64,000 nucleotides of DNA from Klebsiella aerogenes (lineage in GTDB: Bacteria > Pseudomonadota > Gammaproteobacteria > Enterobacterales > Enterobacteriaceae). Numbering within the stretch: the first letter of the stretch is position 1; each line of letters starts with the position of its first letter. Under the pieces are notes generated by a model. The model searched no databases. It was given only the letters and a program-made list of their open reading frames with translations, and was not told the DNA's origin. A program made the position numbers and the translations under genes. Below are positions 9,057 to 19,431 of the stretch, piece by piece. The DNA lies in assembly GCA_029027985.1 (NCBI GenBank), contig CP119076.1:992001-1056000 (forward strand), given 5' to 3'.

Positions 9057-10103
9057 TCAGCTTTTCCTCTCGACTTTCGCCAACTCTTTCACTAGCGGCA
9101 GCATCACTTTCACGACGTCGCGTCCGCGATGCTCAATACGCCCCGGCAGCGCTTTATCAATATACTGTTGGTTATCCAACTGTATGTCATGCCAGCTGGT
9201 GCCCTGTGGGAAGCTGCGTGTTTTGCTTCGCTGCTGATACCCATCTTTCTTACCCAATGACCAGTTGGTCGCTTCGACAGACAGTACCGGGATCCCGGCG
9301 CTATCAAAAACGCTGGCGTCGTTACAGCAGCCGGTGCCTTTCGGGAACGCCGGGTTTAGTCCAGGGTTGGTGAACGCGGCAATCCCGTGGCTATGGGCGA
9401 TGGCCAGCGCGCGATCGCGGGTCAGCTTACGCACGGACGCTGGCGTGCTGCGACCGCTGTTGAAATAAAGCTTATCGCCGACGACCAGGTTATCGAGATT
9501 AATGACCAGCAGGGTGTTTTTCTTTTCGGTGTCGCTCATGCGTTTCAGCAGATTCTGCGCGCCCAGGCGGCCTTCTTCTTCACCGCTGGTGGCGATAAAA
9601 CGAATACCATAGCGGGTCGGCACGTTTTTTAAATGATCCGCCAGTTCCAGCAGCACGCCGAGCCCCATGGCATTATCGTCGATCCCCTGCAGCGTCAGGC
9701 CGCCGAGGTTATTTTCCACATCTTTGTCGCTCTGCGGAGCGTAGGTATCCAGGTGCGCCATGATAATGATTTGCTGGCGGGATTGGCCTTCATGGGCGGC
9801 AATAACCGTACTGCCGGTGGCGTTGTGCCAGTTTTTACGCTGATTGTTGTCGGTGTAGATATAGCGGGTATTGAAGCTACGCACATCGCTCTGATAACCC
9901 ATCAGGGCGAACTGTTGGCGAAGGTAATCGGCTGACAACATCTCGGCTGGCGTACCGGTCATTCTTCCGGGGAAGACGGTGGCAATATGACGGGCCTGCG
10001 TATTAGCGGTTTCGCCCAAGGCGCTGAATGCCGGGGCGGCGGAGAAAACAAAACCTGCGCCAAGCGCCAGCGGAAACAGGCGACGGCACCACGCGGAAAA
10101 CAT
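9057..10103 (-). CDS. iap: Alkaline phosphatase isozyme conversion aminopeptidase Iap
   Basis: Periplasmic M28-family zinc aminopeptidase that trims the N-terminal arginine of alkaline phosphatase in E. coli. 348 residues. A signal peptide occupies about residues 1-27 (LALGAGFVFSAAPAFSA). Metal-site motifs appear in order: MAHLDTYAP, GIDDNAMG, SGEEEGRLGAQ and NLDNLVVGD, followed by a CC pair in KGTGCCND. It faces cysH and is divergent from cysG. In E. coli the CRISPR-Cas locus starts beside iap; here cysG takes that place. Confidence 0.95.
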   Translation of the reverse strand: MFSAWCRRLFPLALGAGFVFSAAPAFSALGETANTQARHIATVFPGRMTGTPAEMLSADYLRQQFALMGYQSDVRSFNTRYIYTDNNQRKNWHNATGSTVIAAHEGQSRQQIIIMAHLDTYAPQSDKDVENNLGGLTLQGIDDNAMGLGVLLELADHLKNVPTRYGIRFIATSGEEEGRLGAQNLLKRMSDTEKKNTLLVINLDNLVVGDKLYFNSGRSTPASVRKLTRDRALAIAHSHGIAAFTNPGLNPAFPKGTGCCNDASVFDSAGIPVLSVEATNWSLGKKDGYQQRSKTRSFPQGTSWHDIQLDNQQYIDKALPGRIEHRGRDVVKVMLPLVKELAKVERKS

Positions 10104-10340
10104 AACGGGTCCTTACACAAGCGAGACATTTCGAGCGCATTAGTATGAAACTGTGACGACGGTTAAACAATTTCATTTGCTCTTAAATAGCGGAAAACTC
10201 GTGTGTTAAGCACTTTTTGATATTTGTATTCCCGGCGCGTTATTCCTTTGAGTCACAACTCATTCCATTTCGTAATTTCATTTGATCTAAACCGCACCCT
10301 ATAGTCCCTCTATTGCTGAATGTAAGAGAGTTGTTGCGCC
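10104..10340. promoter_or_regulatory. iap-cysG divergent region with probable CysB-dependent cysG-cysDNC promoter
   Basis: 237 bp without a gene and without CRISPR repeats. A -10-like TATAGT lies at 10300-10305, 36 bp before the cysG GTG, with no proper -35 but a T-rich tract (about 10270-10290) upstream, as expected for a CysB-activated promoter. I recall the same TTTCATTTGATCTAAACCGC stretch upstream of E. coli cysD, which suggests cysG was placed between this promoter and cysD. Confidence 0.55.
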
Positions 10341-11756
10341 GTGGATTACTTGCCTCTGTTTGCCGAATTGAAAGAAAGGCCCGTGTTGGTTGTCGGCGGC
10401 GGCGAAATTGCCGCGCGTAAGATTACATTCTTGCTGCGCGCGCAGGCGAAGGTACAGGTGGTGGCCGCCACCTTGTCGCCAGCGCTGCTCGAACAGGTTG
10501 AACGCCAGCACATCAGCTGGCGGGCGACGGCCTTTGATGAACAGCAGGTAGAGGACGTCTTTCTGGTCATTGCCGCGACTGACGACCAGGCGCTGAACCA
10601 GCGGGTGTTTGACGCGGCTAATGCGCGTTACCGTTTGGTTAACGTCGTGGACAACCAGGCGCTGTGCTCGTTCGTCTTTCCTTCTATTGTCGACCGTTCG
10701 CCTTTGCTGGTGGCGATTTCCTCCAGCGGCAAAGCGCCGGTGTTGTCGCGCATTCTGCGCGAAAAAATCGAAGCGCTGTTGCCGACGAACCTTGGACGGC
10801 TGGCCGAAACGGCGAGCTACTGGCGCCATCATCTGAAAACCCGCCTGACGACCACTGAAGCGCGACGTCGCTTCTGGGAACGCGTTTTCACCGGGCGTGT
10901 TGCCAGCCTGATGGTGGCGGGCAACCATGCCGCGGCGGAACAGGCGCTGCAGGATGAGCTGGATCAGCCGGAACGTGGCACGGGCGAAATTATTCTGGTG
11001 GGGGCAGGGCCGGGCGATGCCGGGCTGCTGACGCTGCGCGGTTTGCAGGCCATTCAACAGGCGGACGTCGTGTTCTACGACCACCTGGTGACCCAAAGCG
11101 TGCGGGAACTGGTACGCCGCGATGCCGAGATGATCTGCGTCGGTAAACGCGCTGGCGAGCATTCGGTGCCACAGCACGAAACCAATCAGATGCTGGTAGA
11201 CGCGGCTAAAGCGGGGAAAACGGTGGTACGCCTGAAAGGTGGGGATCCGTTTATTTTCGGCCGCGGCGCTGAAGAACTGCAGGCTGCGGCGGCGGCGGGG
11301 ATCCCATTCCAGGTAGTGCCGGGCGTGACCGCAGCGGCGGGCGCAACGGCGTATGCCGGCATTCCGCTGACCCATCGTGATTACGCGCAAAGCGCCATCT
11401 TTGTCACCGGCCACTACAAATCCGACAGCGCGCCGTTTGACTGGTCGCTACTGGCGAAAAGCCGGCAAACGCTGGCGATTTATATGGGCACCATGAAAGC
11501 GGCGGAAATCAGCGCCCAACTTATTGCCCATGGTCGCGATAGCAATACGCCGGTGGCGGTGATTTCTTGCGGTACCCGCAGCGATCAGCAAACGGCGACC
11601 GGCACATTGCAACAACTCGAACAACTGGCGAAAGATGCCCCGATGCCCGCGCTGCTGGTGGTGGGTGAAGTGGTACAGCTGCATCAGCAGCTCGCCTGGT
11701 TTCAACACACAACGCTTACTGAGGGGTTTAACTCTTCTGTGGTAAATCTGGCTTAG
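10341..11756 (+). CDS. cysG: Trifunctional siroheme synthase CysG (sulfate-operon copy)
   Basis: Makes siroheme, the cofactor of CysI, from uroporphyrinogen III: methylation, NAD-dependent oxidation and ferrochelation. 471 residues, GTG start. N-terminal dehydrogenase/chelatase domain with GGGEIAARK (19-27), aspartate in NVVDN (104) and SSSGKAP with S128; C-terminal SUMT domain from about 216 ([16 protein letters not shown], then [13 protein letters not shown] and a GVTAA loop). It is about 14 residues longer than E. coli CysG and diverges at the N-terminus, consistent with a paralogue of the nir-operon copy. It heads the operon cysG-cysDNC, tying siroheme supply to sulfate assimilation. Confidence 0.95.
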   Translation: MDYLPLFAELKERPVLVVGGGEIAARKITFLLRAQAKVQVVAATLSPALLEQVERQHISWRATAFDEQQVEDVFLVIAATDDQALNQRVFDAANARYRLVNVVDNQALCSFVFPSIVDRSPLLVAISSSGKAPVLSRILREKIEALLPTNLGRLAETASYWRHHLKTRLTTTEARRRFWERVFTGRVASLMVAGNHAAAEQALQDELDQPERGTGEIILVGAGPGDAGLLTLRGLQAIQQADVVFYDHLVTQSVRELVRRDAEMICVGKRAGEHSVPQHETNQMLVDAAKAGKTVVRLKGGDPFIFGRGAEELQAAAAAGIPFQVVPGVTAAAGATAYAGIPLTHRDYAQSAIFVTGHYKSDSAPFDWSLLAKSRQTLAIYMGTMKAAEISAQLIAHGRDSNTPVAVISCGTRSDQQTATGTLQQLEQLAKDAPMPALLVVGEVVQLHQQLAWFQHTTLTEGFNSSVVNLA

Positions 11757-11911
11757 TCCCGGCACAACAGGCTATTTTATTTGCCATTTTGGCACCGGGC
11801 AGTGCTCGCAATCCTCACGTACTTTAGTACGATCCGGTTGCTGTGCGCTGTCCGTAACCAAACTGGCTGCAACAATAACGCCTGTTGCACCAGGCCTTAT
11901 AAGGAACGGTT
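11757..11911. other. cysG-cysD spacer with a long imperfect inverted repeat
   Basis: 155 bp without a gene. Its centre is the hairpin CGTACTttAGTACG (within 11815-11832), embedded in a longer imperfect palindrome whose arms read AGTGCTCGCAATCC on the left and GGTTGCTGTGCGCT on the right. It looks like a dispersed intergenic repeat. It separates cysG from cysD and may set their relative expression. Confidence 0.6.
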
Positions 11912-12820
11912 ATGGACCAAAAACGACTCACTCACCTGCGGCAACTGGAGGCGGAAAGCATCCATATCATTCGTGAGGTGGCCGCCGAATTCTCTAACCC
12001 GGTGATGATGTACTCCATCGGTAAAGATTCCAGCGTCATGCTGCATCTGGCGCGCAAAGCGTTTTATCCGGGAACCCTGCCGTTCCCGTTGCTTCACGTT
12101 GATACCGGTTGGAAATTCCGCGAGATGTACGAATTCCGCGATCGCACCGCCAAAGCCTACGGCTGCGAGCTGCTGGTGCATAAAAACCCGGAAGGGGTAG
12201 CGATGGATATCAACCCGTTCGTGCACGGCAGCGCCAAGCATACCGATATCATGAAAACCGAAGGTCTGAAGCAGGCGTTGAACAAATACGGTTTTGATGC
12301 CGCATTCGGCGGCGCGCGTCGCGACGAAGAGAAATCCCGCGCAAAAGAGCGTATTTACTCCTTCCGTGACCGTTTCCACCGTTGGGACCCGAAAAACCAG
12401 CGTCCGGAGCTGTGGCACAACTACAACGGCCAGATTAACAAAGGCGAAAGTATCCGCGTCTTCCCGCTTTCCAACTGGACTGAGCTGGATATCTGGCAAT
12501 ACATCTATCTGGAAAATATTGAAATTGTTCCGCTGTATCTGGCGGCGGAACGTCCGGTGCTGGAACGCGACGGCATGCTGATGATGATCGATGACGACCG
12601 TATCGATCTACAGCCAGGCGAAATGATCAAAAAGCAGATGGTGCGTTTCCGCACCCTCGGTTGCTGGCCGCTGACCGGCGCGGTGGAGTCCAACGCGCAA
12701 ACGCTGCCGGAGATCATTGAAGAGATGCTGGTCTCCACGACCAGCGAACGTCAAGGCCGCGTGATTGACCGCGACCAGGCAGGCTCCATGGAGCTGAAGA
12801 AACGTCAGGGGTATTTCTAA
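11912..12820 (+). CDS. cysD: Sulfate adenylyltransferase small subunit CysD
   Basis: ATP sulfurylase catalytic subunit; forms adenosine 5'-phosphosulfate (APS) from sulfate and ATP, driven by GTP hydrolysis in CysN. 302 residues. It belongs to the PAPS-reductase-like PP-loop fold, with [11 protein letters not shown] near residue 35 as the nucleotide loop and [14 protein letters not shown] around 134-147. Nine bases separate it from cysN, and the operon continues to cysC. The start has a good ribosome binding site (AAGGAACGGTT). Confidence 0.98.
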   Translation: MDQKRLTHLRQLEAESIHIIREVAAEFSNPVMMYSIGKDSSVMLHLARKAFYPGTLPFPLLHVDTGWKFREMYEFRDRTAKAYGCELLVHKNPEGVAMDINPFVHGSAKHTDIMKTEGLKQALNKYGFDAAFGGARRDEEKSRAKERIYSFRDRFHRWDPKNQRPELWHNYNGQINKGESIRVFPLSNWTELDIWQYIYLENIEIVPLYLAAERPVLERDGMLMMIDDDRIDLQPGEMIKKQMVRFRTLGCWPLTGAVESNAQTLPEIIEEMLVSTTSERQGRVIDRDQAGSMELKKRQGYF

Positions 12821-12829
12821 GGAGCCGCC

Positions 12830-14257
12830 ATGAACACCACGATTGCACAACAAATTGCTAATGAAGGCGGCGTAGAAGCTTACCTGCACGCGCAACAGCA
12901 CAAAAGCCTGCTGCGTTTCCTGACCTGCGGCAGCGTCGATGACGGCAAAAGTACCTTGATTGGCCGTCTGCTGCACGATACTCGCCAGATTTATGAAGAT
13001 CAGCTCTCTTCGCTGCACAATGACAGCAAACGCCACGGTACCCAGGGCGAAAAACTGGATCTGGCGCTGCTGGTGGATGGTCTGCAGGCCGAACGTGAGC
13101 AGGGCATTACTATCGATGTGGCCTATCGCTACTTCTCGACCGAAAAGCGCAAATTTATTATTGCCGACACCCCGGGGCACGAGCAGTACACTCGTAATAT
13201 GGCCACCGGTGCGTCAACCTGCGACCTGGCGATCCTGCTGATTGACGCGCGTAAAGGCGTGCTCGACCAGACCCGCCGCCACAGCTTCATCTCGACGCTA
13301 CTTGGCATTAAACATCTGGTGGTCGCTGTCAACAAAATGGATCTTGTGGCGTTCAGCGAAGCGCGCTTCAACGACATCCGCGAAGATTATCTGACCTTTG
13401 CCGAGCAATTGCCGGGCAATCTCGATATTCGTTTCGTTCCGCTGTCGGCGCTGGAAGGCGATAATGTCGCCAGCCAGAGCGAGAACATGCCGTGGTACAG
13501 CGGCCCGACGCTGCTGGAAGTCCTGGAAACCGTTGAGATCCAGCGTGAAGTAGAAAGCCAGCCGCTGCGCTTCCCGGTTCAATATGTCAACCGCCCGAAC
13601 CTTGATTTCCGCGGCTTCTCCGGCACCGTGGCCTCCGGTGCCGTAACGGTCGGCCAGCGCCTGAAGGTGCTGCCGTCGGGTGTGGAATCGAGCGTAGCGC
13701 GTATTGTCACCTTTGATGGCGATCTGCCGCAGGCGGGCGCGGGCGAAGCCATTACCATCGTATTGCAAGATGAAATCGACATCAGCCGCGGCGACCTGCT
13801 GGTTGATGCCGAAGCGGTGCTGCCAGCAGTACAAAGCGCCAGCATCGACGTGGTATGGATGGCGGAGCAGGCGCTGGCGCCGGGACAGAGCTACGATATT
13901 AAAGTCGCTGGCAAGAAAACCCGCGCGCGCGTGGACGCCATCCGCTATCAGGTGGATATCAATAATCTGACCCAGCGTGAAGTCGCGACCTTGCCGTTAA
14001 ACGGTATCGGGCTGGTGGATCTCACCTTTGACGAGCCGCTGGTGCTCGACCCGTATCAAAATAACCCGGTGACCGGCGGACTTATTTTTATCGATCGTTT
14101 GAGCAACGTCACCGTTGGCGCGGGGATGGTCAACGAGCCGCACCTGCAGAGCCAGGCATCTGCCTCGCAGTACAGCGCCTTTGAGCTGGAACTGAATCAG
14201 CTGATCCGGAAACACTTCCCGCACTGGGACGCTCGCGATCTGCTGGGAGGCAAGTAA
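12830..14257 (+). CDS. cysN: Sulfate adenylyltransferase GTPase subunit CysN
   Basis: EF-Tu/EF1A-like GTPase that couples GTP hydrolysis to APS formation by CysD. 475 residues. G1 GSVDDGKS at 34-41, switch region [11 protein letters not shown] at 92-102, G3 DTPGHE at 113-118, G4 NKMD at 168-171 and a G5-like SALEG; two beta-barrel domains follow. It stops short of any C-terminal kinase domain, so it is a separate CysN and not a NodQ-type fusion. Its stop overlaps the cysC ATG by one base (TAATG). Confidence 0.98.
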   Translation: MNTTIAQQIANEGGVEAYLHAQQHKSLLRFLTCGSVDDGKSTLIGRLLHDTRQIYEDQLSSLHNDSKRHGTQGEKLDLALLVDGLQAEREQGITIDVAYRYFSTEKRKFIIADTPGHEQYTRNMATGASTCDLAILLIDARKGVLDQTRRHSFISTLLGIKHLVVAVNKMDLVAFSEARFNDIREDYLTFAEQLPGNLDIRFVPLSALEGDNVASQSENMPWYSGPTLLEVLETVEIQREVESQPLRFPVQYVNRPNLDFRGFSGTVASGAVTVGQRLKVLPSGVESSVARIVTFDGDLPQAGAGEAITIVLQDEIDISRGDLLVDAEAVLPAVQSASIDVVWMAEQALAPGQSYDIKVAGKKTRARVDAIRYQVDINNLTQREVATLPLNGIGLVDLTFDEPLVLDPYQNNPVTGGLIFIDRLSNVTVGAGMVNEPHLQSQASASQYSAFELELNQLIRKHFPHWDARDLLGGK

Positions 14258-14862
14258 TGGCCCGGCATGACGAAAATGTCGTCTGGCATGCGCATCCCGT
14301 GACCCAGCAGCAGCGCGAGCAGCATCACGGCCATCGCGGCGTGGTGCTGTGGTTTACCGGCCTTTCGGGGTCCGGTAAATCTACCGTTGCCGGGGCACTG
14401 GAAGAGGCGCTGCACGAGCTTGGCGTCAGCACCTACCTGCTTGATGGCGATAATGTGCGTCACGGGCTGTGCAGCGATCTGGGATTCAGTGACGACGATC
14501 GCAAAGAGAACATTCGCCGCGTCGGTGAAGTCGCTAAGCTGATGGTCGATGCCGGGCTGGTTGTATTGACGGCGTTTATATCTCCGCATCGTGCGGAACG
14601 GCAGATGGTTCGTGAGCGTTTGGGTGAAGGGCGCTTTGTCGAAGTGTTCGTCGATACCCCGCTGGCTATATGCGAGGCGCGGGATCCGAAAGGATTGTAT
14701 AAGAAGGCGCGGGCAGGGGAATTACGCAATTTCACCGGCATTGATTCGGTTTATGAATCCCCGGAAAAGGCGGAAATTCATCTGGATGGTGAACAATTGG
14801 TAACAAATTTGGTGCACCAACTATTAGACCTGCTACGACAGAGCGATATTATCAGATCCTGA
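14257..14862 (+). CDS. cysC: Adenylyl-sulfate kinase CysC
   Basis: Phosphorylates APS to PAPS, the substrate of CysH. 201 residues. P-loop GLSGSGKS at 35-42, catalytic-intermediate serine S109 in AFISPHR, and [10 protein letters not shown] (62-71) for APS binding. Last gene of the sulfate-activation unit, translationally coupled to cysN; ygbE follows 50 bp later. Confidence 0.98.
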   Translation: MARHDENVVWHAHPVTQQQREQHHGHRGVVLWFTGLSGSGKSTVAGALEEALHELGVSTYLLDGDNVRHGLCSDLGFSDDDRKENIRRVGEVAKLMVDAGLVVLTAFISPHRAERQMVRERLGEGRFVEVFVDTPLAICEARDPKGLYKKARAGELRNFTGIDSVYESPEKAEIHLDGEQLVTNLVHQLLDLLRQSDIIRS

Positions 14863-14912
14863 AAAGGCAGCGGCATCGAGGGATGCCGATAGCCCGGTCA
14901 ACAGGATTCGAT

Positions 14913-15239
14913 ATGCGCAATACCCAGAACATCAGTATTATCCGTTCAGAACCGCCTTCGGCGGCCAGCGACGAGACCACATGGTCCTTGTCGGGCGCTG
15001 CCGTGGGCTTTATTTCATGGCTGCTGGCGCTGGGTATTCCCTTCCTTATCTACGGCGGTAACACGCTCTTTTTCCTCCTCTATACCTGGCCGTTCTTCCT
15101 TGCCATCATGCCGGTCGCCGTGGTGGTCGGCATTGCGCTACATTCATTACTGAACGGTAAACTTCTTTACAGCGTTTGCGCGACGATTTTAATCGTCGGC
15201 CTAATGTTTGGTCTGCTGTTCCTCTGGTTGTTGGGATAG
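14913..15239 (+). CDS. ygbE: Inner-membrane protein YgbE (DUF3561 family)
   Basis: 108-residue membrane protein with three hydrophobic segments, about residues 31-52, 55-79 and 83-107, ending FLWLLG. The start at 14913 (MRNTQNIS) gives the E. coli-type length; an in-frame upstream ATG at 14883 lies in the cysC-ygbE gap and would add a non-conserved tail. Conserved next to cysC in enterics, so possibly co-transcribed with the sulfate genes, but no function is known and none can be read from the sequence. Confidence 0.9.
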   Translation: MRNTQNISIIRSEPPSAASDETTWSLSGAAVGFISWLLALGIPFLIYGGNTLFFLLYTWPFFLAIMPVAVVVGIALHSLLNGKLLYSVCATILIVGLMFGLLFLWLLG

Positions 15240-15377
15240 CCTTTTTGGGATGAATCTAGCCTGGGTATCCAGCGTAAAAATGTGGTACAGTCCCGGCGTT
15301 ACGCGGCATCGTCCGCGCGTCAGGGTAGAGTGCCAGGGCGAGTTATGGGATGATGATGCCGTTTTTCAGGGGGCAGG

Positions 15378-15689
15378 ATGGGTAAATTAACGCTGCTATT
15401 ATTAGCTTTGCTGGTCTGGCTACAGTACTCGCTGTGGTTCGGCAAAAATGGTTTGCACGACTATAGCCGGGTTAATGACGATGTCTCCGCACAGCAGGCT
15501 ACGAACGCCAAATTAAAAGCGCGCAACGATCAGCTTTTCGCCGAAATTGACGACCTCAATGGCGGTCAGGAAGCGATCGAAGAACGCGCACGCAATGAAC
15601 TCAGCATGACCCGCCCGGGCGAAACGTTCTATCGTCTGGTGCCGGACGCATCAAAACGTAATCAGGGTTCAGGGCAGAATAATCGATAA
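15378..15689 (+). CDS. ftsB: Cell division protein FtsB
   Basis: Bitopic inner-membrane protein of the FtsQLB divisome complex that signals septal peptidoglycan synthesis. 103 residues: short cytoplasmic start, transmembrane helix about residues 4-20, the conserved GKNG (22-25), then a periplasmic coiled coil of about 30-70 (heptad-like [18 protein letters not shown]) and a C-terminal FtsQ-binding tail. It lies 138 bp after ygbE with its own probable promoter (TACAGT about 100 bp upstream) and leads the ispD-ispF-truD-surE-pcm run. Confidence 0.97.
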   Translation: MGKLTLLLLALLVWLQYSLWFGKNGLHDYSRVNDDVSAQQATNAKLKARNDQLFAEIDDLNGGQEAIEERARNELSMTRPGETFYRLVPDASKRNQGSGQNNR

Positions 15690-15708
15690 ACAAGCCCAGG
15701 ATGACAAT

Positions 15709-16419
15709 ATGGCAGCCACTTTTCCGGGCGTTTGCGCCGTGGTGCCGGCAGCCGGTTTTGGCCGCCGTATGCAAACGGAATGCCCGAAACAATATCTCTC
15801 AATCGGTAACAAAACGATTCTCGAACATGCGGTCGCCGCGCTGCTGGCGAACGATCGCGTTCAGCGGGTGGTGATTGCCGTCAGTCCCGGCGATATCCGC
15901 TTTAGTCAGCTTCCCTTAGCCAGTCATCCGCAGGTCACCGTTGTTGACGGCGGCGCCGAGCGCGCTGATTCAGTGCTGGCGGGGCTGAAGGCGTTGCCGG
16001 ATGCGCAATGGGTGCTGGTGCACGATGCCGCGCGCCCGTGCCTGCATCAGGACGATCTCACGCGCCTGCTGGCGCTGAGCGCGACCAGCCGCGTCGGCGG
16101 TATTCTGGCGTCGCCGGTGCGTGACACCATGAAGCGCGCCGAACCGGGTAAAACCGCGATCGCCCACACCGTCGAGCGTAATGACCTGTGGCATGCGCTG
16201 ACGCCGCAATTTTTCCCTCGTGAACTGCTGTTTGACTGCCTGACGCGCGCGCTTGATGAAGGCGCGATCATCACCGATGAAGCGTCGGCGCTGGAGTACT
16301 GTGGCTTCCATCCCGAATTGGTCGCCGGACGAGCTGATAATATTAAAGTGACGCGCCCGGAAGATCTGGCGCTGGCCGAATTTTACCTAACCCGTTCCCG
16401 ACACCAGGAGAAGGCATAA
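15709..16419 (+). CDS. ispD: 2-C-methyl-D-erythritol 4-phosphate cytidylyltransferase IspD
   Basis: Third step of the MEP isoprenoid pathway: joins CTP and methylerythritol phosphate. 236 residues. The glycine-rich CTP loop PAAGFGRRM (13-21) with R20 and K27 (PKQYL), VHDAARP for metal and sugar binding, and R/K-rich loops toward the C-terminus are all present. It follows ftsB by 19 bp and overlaps the ispF ATG by one base, so the two MEP enzymes are co-translated. Confidence 0.98.
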   Translation: MAATFPGVCAVVPAAGFGRRMQTECPKQYLSIGNKTILEHAVAALLANDRVQRVVIAVSPGDIRFSQLPLASHPQVTVVDGGAERADSVLAGLKALPDAQWVLVHDAARPCLHQDDLTRLLALSATSRVGGILASPVRDTMKRAEPGKTAIAHTVERNDLWHALTPQFFPRELLFDCLTRALDEGAIITDEASALEYCGFHPELVAGRADNIKVTRPEDLALAEFYLTRSRHQEKA

Positions 16420-16898
16420 TGCGAATTGGACACGGTTTTGACGTACACGCTTTTGGCGGTGAAGGCCCAATCATCATTGGCGGGGTGCGTATTCCTTATG
16501 AAAAAGGGTTGCTGGCCCATTCCGATGGCGACGTCGCGCTGCATGCGTTGACCGACGCGCTGCTCGGCGCTGCGGCGCTGGGCGATATCGGCAAATTATT
16601 CCCGGACACCGACCCGGCGTTTAAAGGCGCGGACAGCCGCGCGCTGCTGCGTGAAGCATGGCGGCGGATCCAGGCTAAGGGCTACACCCTTGGCAACGTC
16701 GATGTCACGATTATCGCCCAGGCGCCGAAAATGCTGCCGCATATCCCGCAGATGCGCGTGTTTATTGCCGAAGACCTCGGTTGCCATATGGACGACGTCA
16801 ATGTGAAAGCGACCACCACCGAGAAGCTTGGCTTCACCGGCCGCGGAGAAGGCATCGCCTGTGAAGCGGTGGCGCTACTGCGTAAGGCGGCGCAATGA
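16419..16898 (+). CDS. ispF: 2-C-methyl-D-erythritol 2,4-cyclodiphosphate synthase IspF
   Basis: Fifth step of the MEP pathway; releases CMP and cyclises the diphosphate. 159 residues. Zinc ligands D8, H10 and H42 ([19 protein letters not shown]) are present, as are the flexible loop LAHSDGDV (32-39) and the C-terminal [14 protein letters not shown] stretch. It acts as a trimer with active sites between subunits. Overlaps truD by 4 nt. Confidence 0.98.
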   Translation: MRIGHGFDVHAFGGEGPIIIGGVRIPYEKGLLAHSDGDVALHALTDALLGAAALGDIGKLFPDTDPAFKGADSRALLREAWRRIQAKGYTLGNVDVTIIAQAPKMLPHIPQMRVFIAEDLGCHMDDVNVKATTTEKLGFTGRGEGIACEAVALLRKAAQ

Positions 16899-17944
16899 TC
16901 GCGTTTGATGACCTGACCTGGTTGCACGGCAAGCCGCTCAGCCAGGGGCGACTGAAGGCCAATCCGGAAGATTTTCTGGTGGTCGAAGATCTCGGCTTTG
17001 AGCCTGACGGCGAAGGCGAGCACGTCTTAGTACGAATTCTGAAAAATGGCTGTAATACGCGATTTGTCGCCGACGCGCTGGCTAAATTCCTTAAAATCCA
17101 TGCGCGCGAAGTCAGCTTTGCCGGGCAAAAGGATAAGCATGCGGTCACCGAACAGTGGCTGTGCGCCCGCGTACCGGGCAAAGAGATGCCGGATCTGAGC
17201 AAATTCCAGCTGGAAGGTTGTCAGGTACTTGAGTACGCTCGCCATAAACGCAAGCTGCGTTTAGGGGCGTTAAAAGGCAACCAATTCACGCTGATCCTGC
17301 GTGAAATCAGCGACCGTGACGATGTCGAAAAGCGTCTGCAAGCGATTGTCGGCGGCGGCGTGCCGAACTATTTCGGCGCTCAGCGTTTCGGTATTGGCGG
17401 CAGTAACCTGCAGGGCGCGCTGCGCTGGGCCGAAAGCGAGGCACCGGTGCGCGATCGCAATAAACGCAGTTTTTGGTTGTCGGCGGCCCGTAGCGCGTTG
17501 TTTAATCAGCAAGTCGGAATTAGATTAAAAAAACCGGAATTTAATCAGGTTGTTGATGGCGATGCGCTACAATTAGCGGGGCGCGGGAGCTGGTTTGTCG
17601 CAACGGCTGAAGAGCGGGCGGAATTGCAGGCGCGGGTTGATAACCGTGAACTGATGATTACCGCTGCGCTACCGGGCAGCGGCGAGTGGGGGAGTCAGCG
17701 CGAAGCGCTGGCCGCCGAGCAAGCCGCGGTGGCAGAAGAAACGCAGCTACAGGCGTTGCTGGTACGTGAAAAAGTCGAAGCGGCGCGCCGCGCGATGCTG
17801 CTCTATCCGCAGCAGCTGTGCTGGAACTGGTGGGATGATGTCACTGTTGAACTGCGTTTCTGGCTGCCTGCAGGAAGTTTTGCCACCAGCGTGGTAAGGG
17901 AACTTATCAATACAACGGGTGACTATGCGAATATTGCTGAGTAA
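16895..17944 (+). CDS. truD: tRNA pseudouridine(13) synthase TruD
   Basis: Isomerises U13 of tRNA-Glu to pseudouridine. 349 residues. The catalytic aspartate D80 lies in FAGQKDKHA, followed by the TRUD-insert region and [12 protein letters not shown], the hallmark of this family. Starts by ATGA overlap with ispF and runs 20 nt into surE, so the ispDF-truD-surE-pcm stretch is a tightly packed operon. Confidence 0.98.
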   Translation: MIAFDDLTWLHGKPLSQGRLKANPEDFLVVEDLGFEPDGEGEHVLVRILKNGCNTRFVADALAKFLKIHAREVSFAGQKDKHAVTEQWLCARVPGKEMPDLSKFQLEGCQVLEYARHKRKLRLGALKGNQFTLILREISDRDDVEKRLQAIVGGGVPNYFGAQRFGIGGSNLQGALRWAESEAPVRDRNKRSFWLSAARSALFNQQVGIRLKKPEFNQVVDGDALQLAGRGSWFVATAEERAELQARVDNRELMITAALPGSGEWGSQREALAAEQAAVAEETQLQALLVREKVEAARRAMLLYPQQLCWNWWDDVTVELRFWLPAGSFATSVVRELINTTGDYANIAE

Positions 17945-18686
17945 CGATGACGGGATTCATGCACCGGGGATCCAAACCCTGGCCAAGGCCTTACGCGAAT
18001 TTGCTGAGGTCCAGGTTGTTGCACCCGATCGTAATCGCAGCGGAGCCTCGAATTCGCTAACGCTGGAATCCTCCCTACGCACTTTCACCTTTGAAAATGG
18101 CGATATCGCCGTCCAGATGGGGACGCCAACCGATTGCGTCTATCTGGGCGTGAACGCTCTGATGCGTCCGCGTCCGGACATCGTCGTTTCCGGTATAAAC
18201 GCCGGGCCTAATCTTGGTGATGACGTCATCTATTCCGGTACCGTCGCGGCGGCGATGGAAGGCCGCCATCTTGGTTTTCCGGCCCTTGCCGTGTCGCTAA
18301 ACGGTTATCAGCACTATGACACCGCGGCGGCGATTACCTGCACCATTCTGCGTGCCCTCAGCCGCGAGCCGTTGCGTACCGGGCGGATCCTCAACATTAA
18401 TGTCCCGGACCTGCCGCTCGATCAAATCAAGGGCATTCGCGTGACTCGCTGCGGCAACCGTCATCCGGCCGATCAGGTGATCCCGCAAAAAGATCCGCGC
18501 GGCAATACGTTGTACTGGATTGGTCCGCCGGGCGATAAGCGCGATGCCGGGCCGGGGACCGATTTTGCCGCAGTGGATGAAGGTTATGTGTCCGTGACGC
18601 CATTGCACGTCGATTTAACCGCCCATCAGGCACATGAGGTGGTCACCGATTGGTTATCTCGCGTCGGGGTTGATACGCAATGGTAA
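17925..18686 (+). CDS. surE: 5'/3'-nucleotidase SurE
   Basis: Metal-dependent nucleoside monophosphatase linked to stationary-phase survival. 253 residues from the ATG at 17925; a GTG two codons upstream is in frame but would make a non-standard MTM start. Metal site D8-D9 (LLSNDDG), S39 (RNRSG) and N92 ([12 protein letters not shown]) are intact. Overlaps truD by 20 nt and pcm by 7 nt; surE-pcm-nlpD-rpoS is a conserved stress-survival neighbourhood. Confidence 0.97.
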   Translation: MRILLSNDDGIHAPGIQTLAKALREFAEVQVVAPDRNRSGASNSLTLESSLRTFTFENGDIAVQMGTPTDCVYLGVNALMRPRPDIVVSGINAGPNLGDDVIYSGTVAAAMEGRHLGFPALAVSLNGYQHYDTAAAITCTILRALSREPLRTGRILNINVPDLPLDQIKGIRVTRCGNRHPADQVIPQKDPRGNTLYWIGPPGDKRDAGPGTDFAAVDEGYVSVTPLHVDLTAHQAHEVVTDWLSRVGVDTQW

Positions 18687-19306
18687 GTAAACGTGTTGAA
18701 AGTTTGTTGAATCAACTGCGCACTCAGGGCATCGTCGATGAACGAGTCCTTGAGGCGATCGCGCAAGTTCCGCGCGAAAAGTTCGTTGATGAAGCCTTTG
18801 AACATAAGGCATGGGAAAACACCGCGCTGCCGATTGGCCAGGGGCAAACTATTTCGCAGCCTTATATGGTGGCGCGAATGACGGAGCTTCTGGCGCTGAC
18901 GCCGGACTCAAGGGTGCTGGAAATCGGTACCGGCTCGGGCTATCAGACGGCGATTCTGGCGCACCTTGTGCACCACGTCTGCTCGGTAGAGCGGATTAAG
19001 AGCCTGCAGTGGCAGGCGCGTCGCCGTCTTAAACAACTTGATTTACATAATGTTTCAACCCGTCACGGCGATGGATGGCAGGGTTGGCAGGCTCGCGCGC
19101 CTTTTGACGCGATTATCGTCACTGCCGCGCCGCCGGAAATTCCGGCCGCGCTGATGGCGCAACTCGATGAAGGCGGCGTGCTGGTTTTACCGGTGGGCGA
19201 AGAGCATCAGTACTTGAAACGCATCCGTCGTCGCGGTAGCGAATTTGTCATCGATACCGTCGAAGCCGTTCGCTTTGTTCCTCTCGTCAGAGGGGAACTG
19301 GCCTGA
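18680..19306 (+). CDS. pcm: Protein-L-isoaspartate O-methyltransferase Pcm
   Basis: Repairs isoaspartyl damage in proteins by S-adenosylmethionine-dependent methylation. 208 residues. Substrate-side [15 protein letters not shown] (about 53-67) and SAM motif [16 protein letters not shown] are clear, with a later VTAAPPEIP loop. Overlaps surE by 7 nt. Followed by 125 bp with three hairpins before nlpD. Confidence 0.98.
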   Translation: MVSKRVESLLNQLRTQGIVDERVLEAIAQVPREKFVDEAFEHKAWENTALPIGQGQTISQPYMVARMTELLALTPDSRVLEIGTGSGYQTAILAHLVHHVCSVERIKSLQWQARRRLKQLDLHNVSTRHGDGWQGWQARAPFDAIIVTAAPPEIPAALMAQLDEGGVLVLPVGEEHQYLKRIRRRGSEFVIDTVEAVRFVPLVRGELA

Positions 19307-19431
19307 GACCCGGATTATTCCAGGTTTTTTTTGCCTAAGTTTAGGCGTAGGGTGGACACATTTTTCAGTGTCCTGGCCGGGCGCTACCCGGTAAGCAAGA
19401 TATTGGCAGTTAACCTATTCCTGGGGGATAA
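19307..19431. promoter_or_regulatory. pcm-nlpD spacer with three successive hairpins
   Basis: Hairpins GCCTAAgtTTAGGC (19333-19346), GGACACatttttcaGTGTCC (19354-19373) and CCGGGcgctaCCCGG (19377-19391) follow each other. The first is preceded by a T tract (19325-19332), and the set may end pcm transcription or shape the nlpD leader. The nlpD ribosome binding site (CTGGGGGAT) comes 40 bp later. Confidence 0.6.

Noticed and set aside
10104-10340. Possible CRISPR array next to iap
   Set aside because: The iap-cysG spacer has no regularly spaced direct repeats and no cas gene is near; the E. coli CRISPR site is occupied by cysG.
10299-11414. 371-codon open frame antisense to cysG
   Set aside because: A frame shadow of a GC-rich gene: composition is rich in Arg, Gln and His, no domain is recognisable and cysG is certain.
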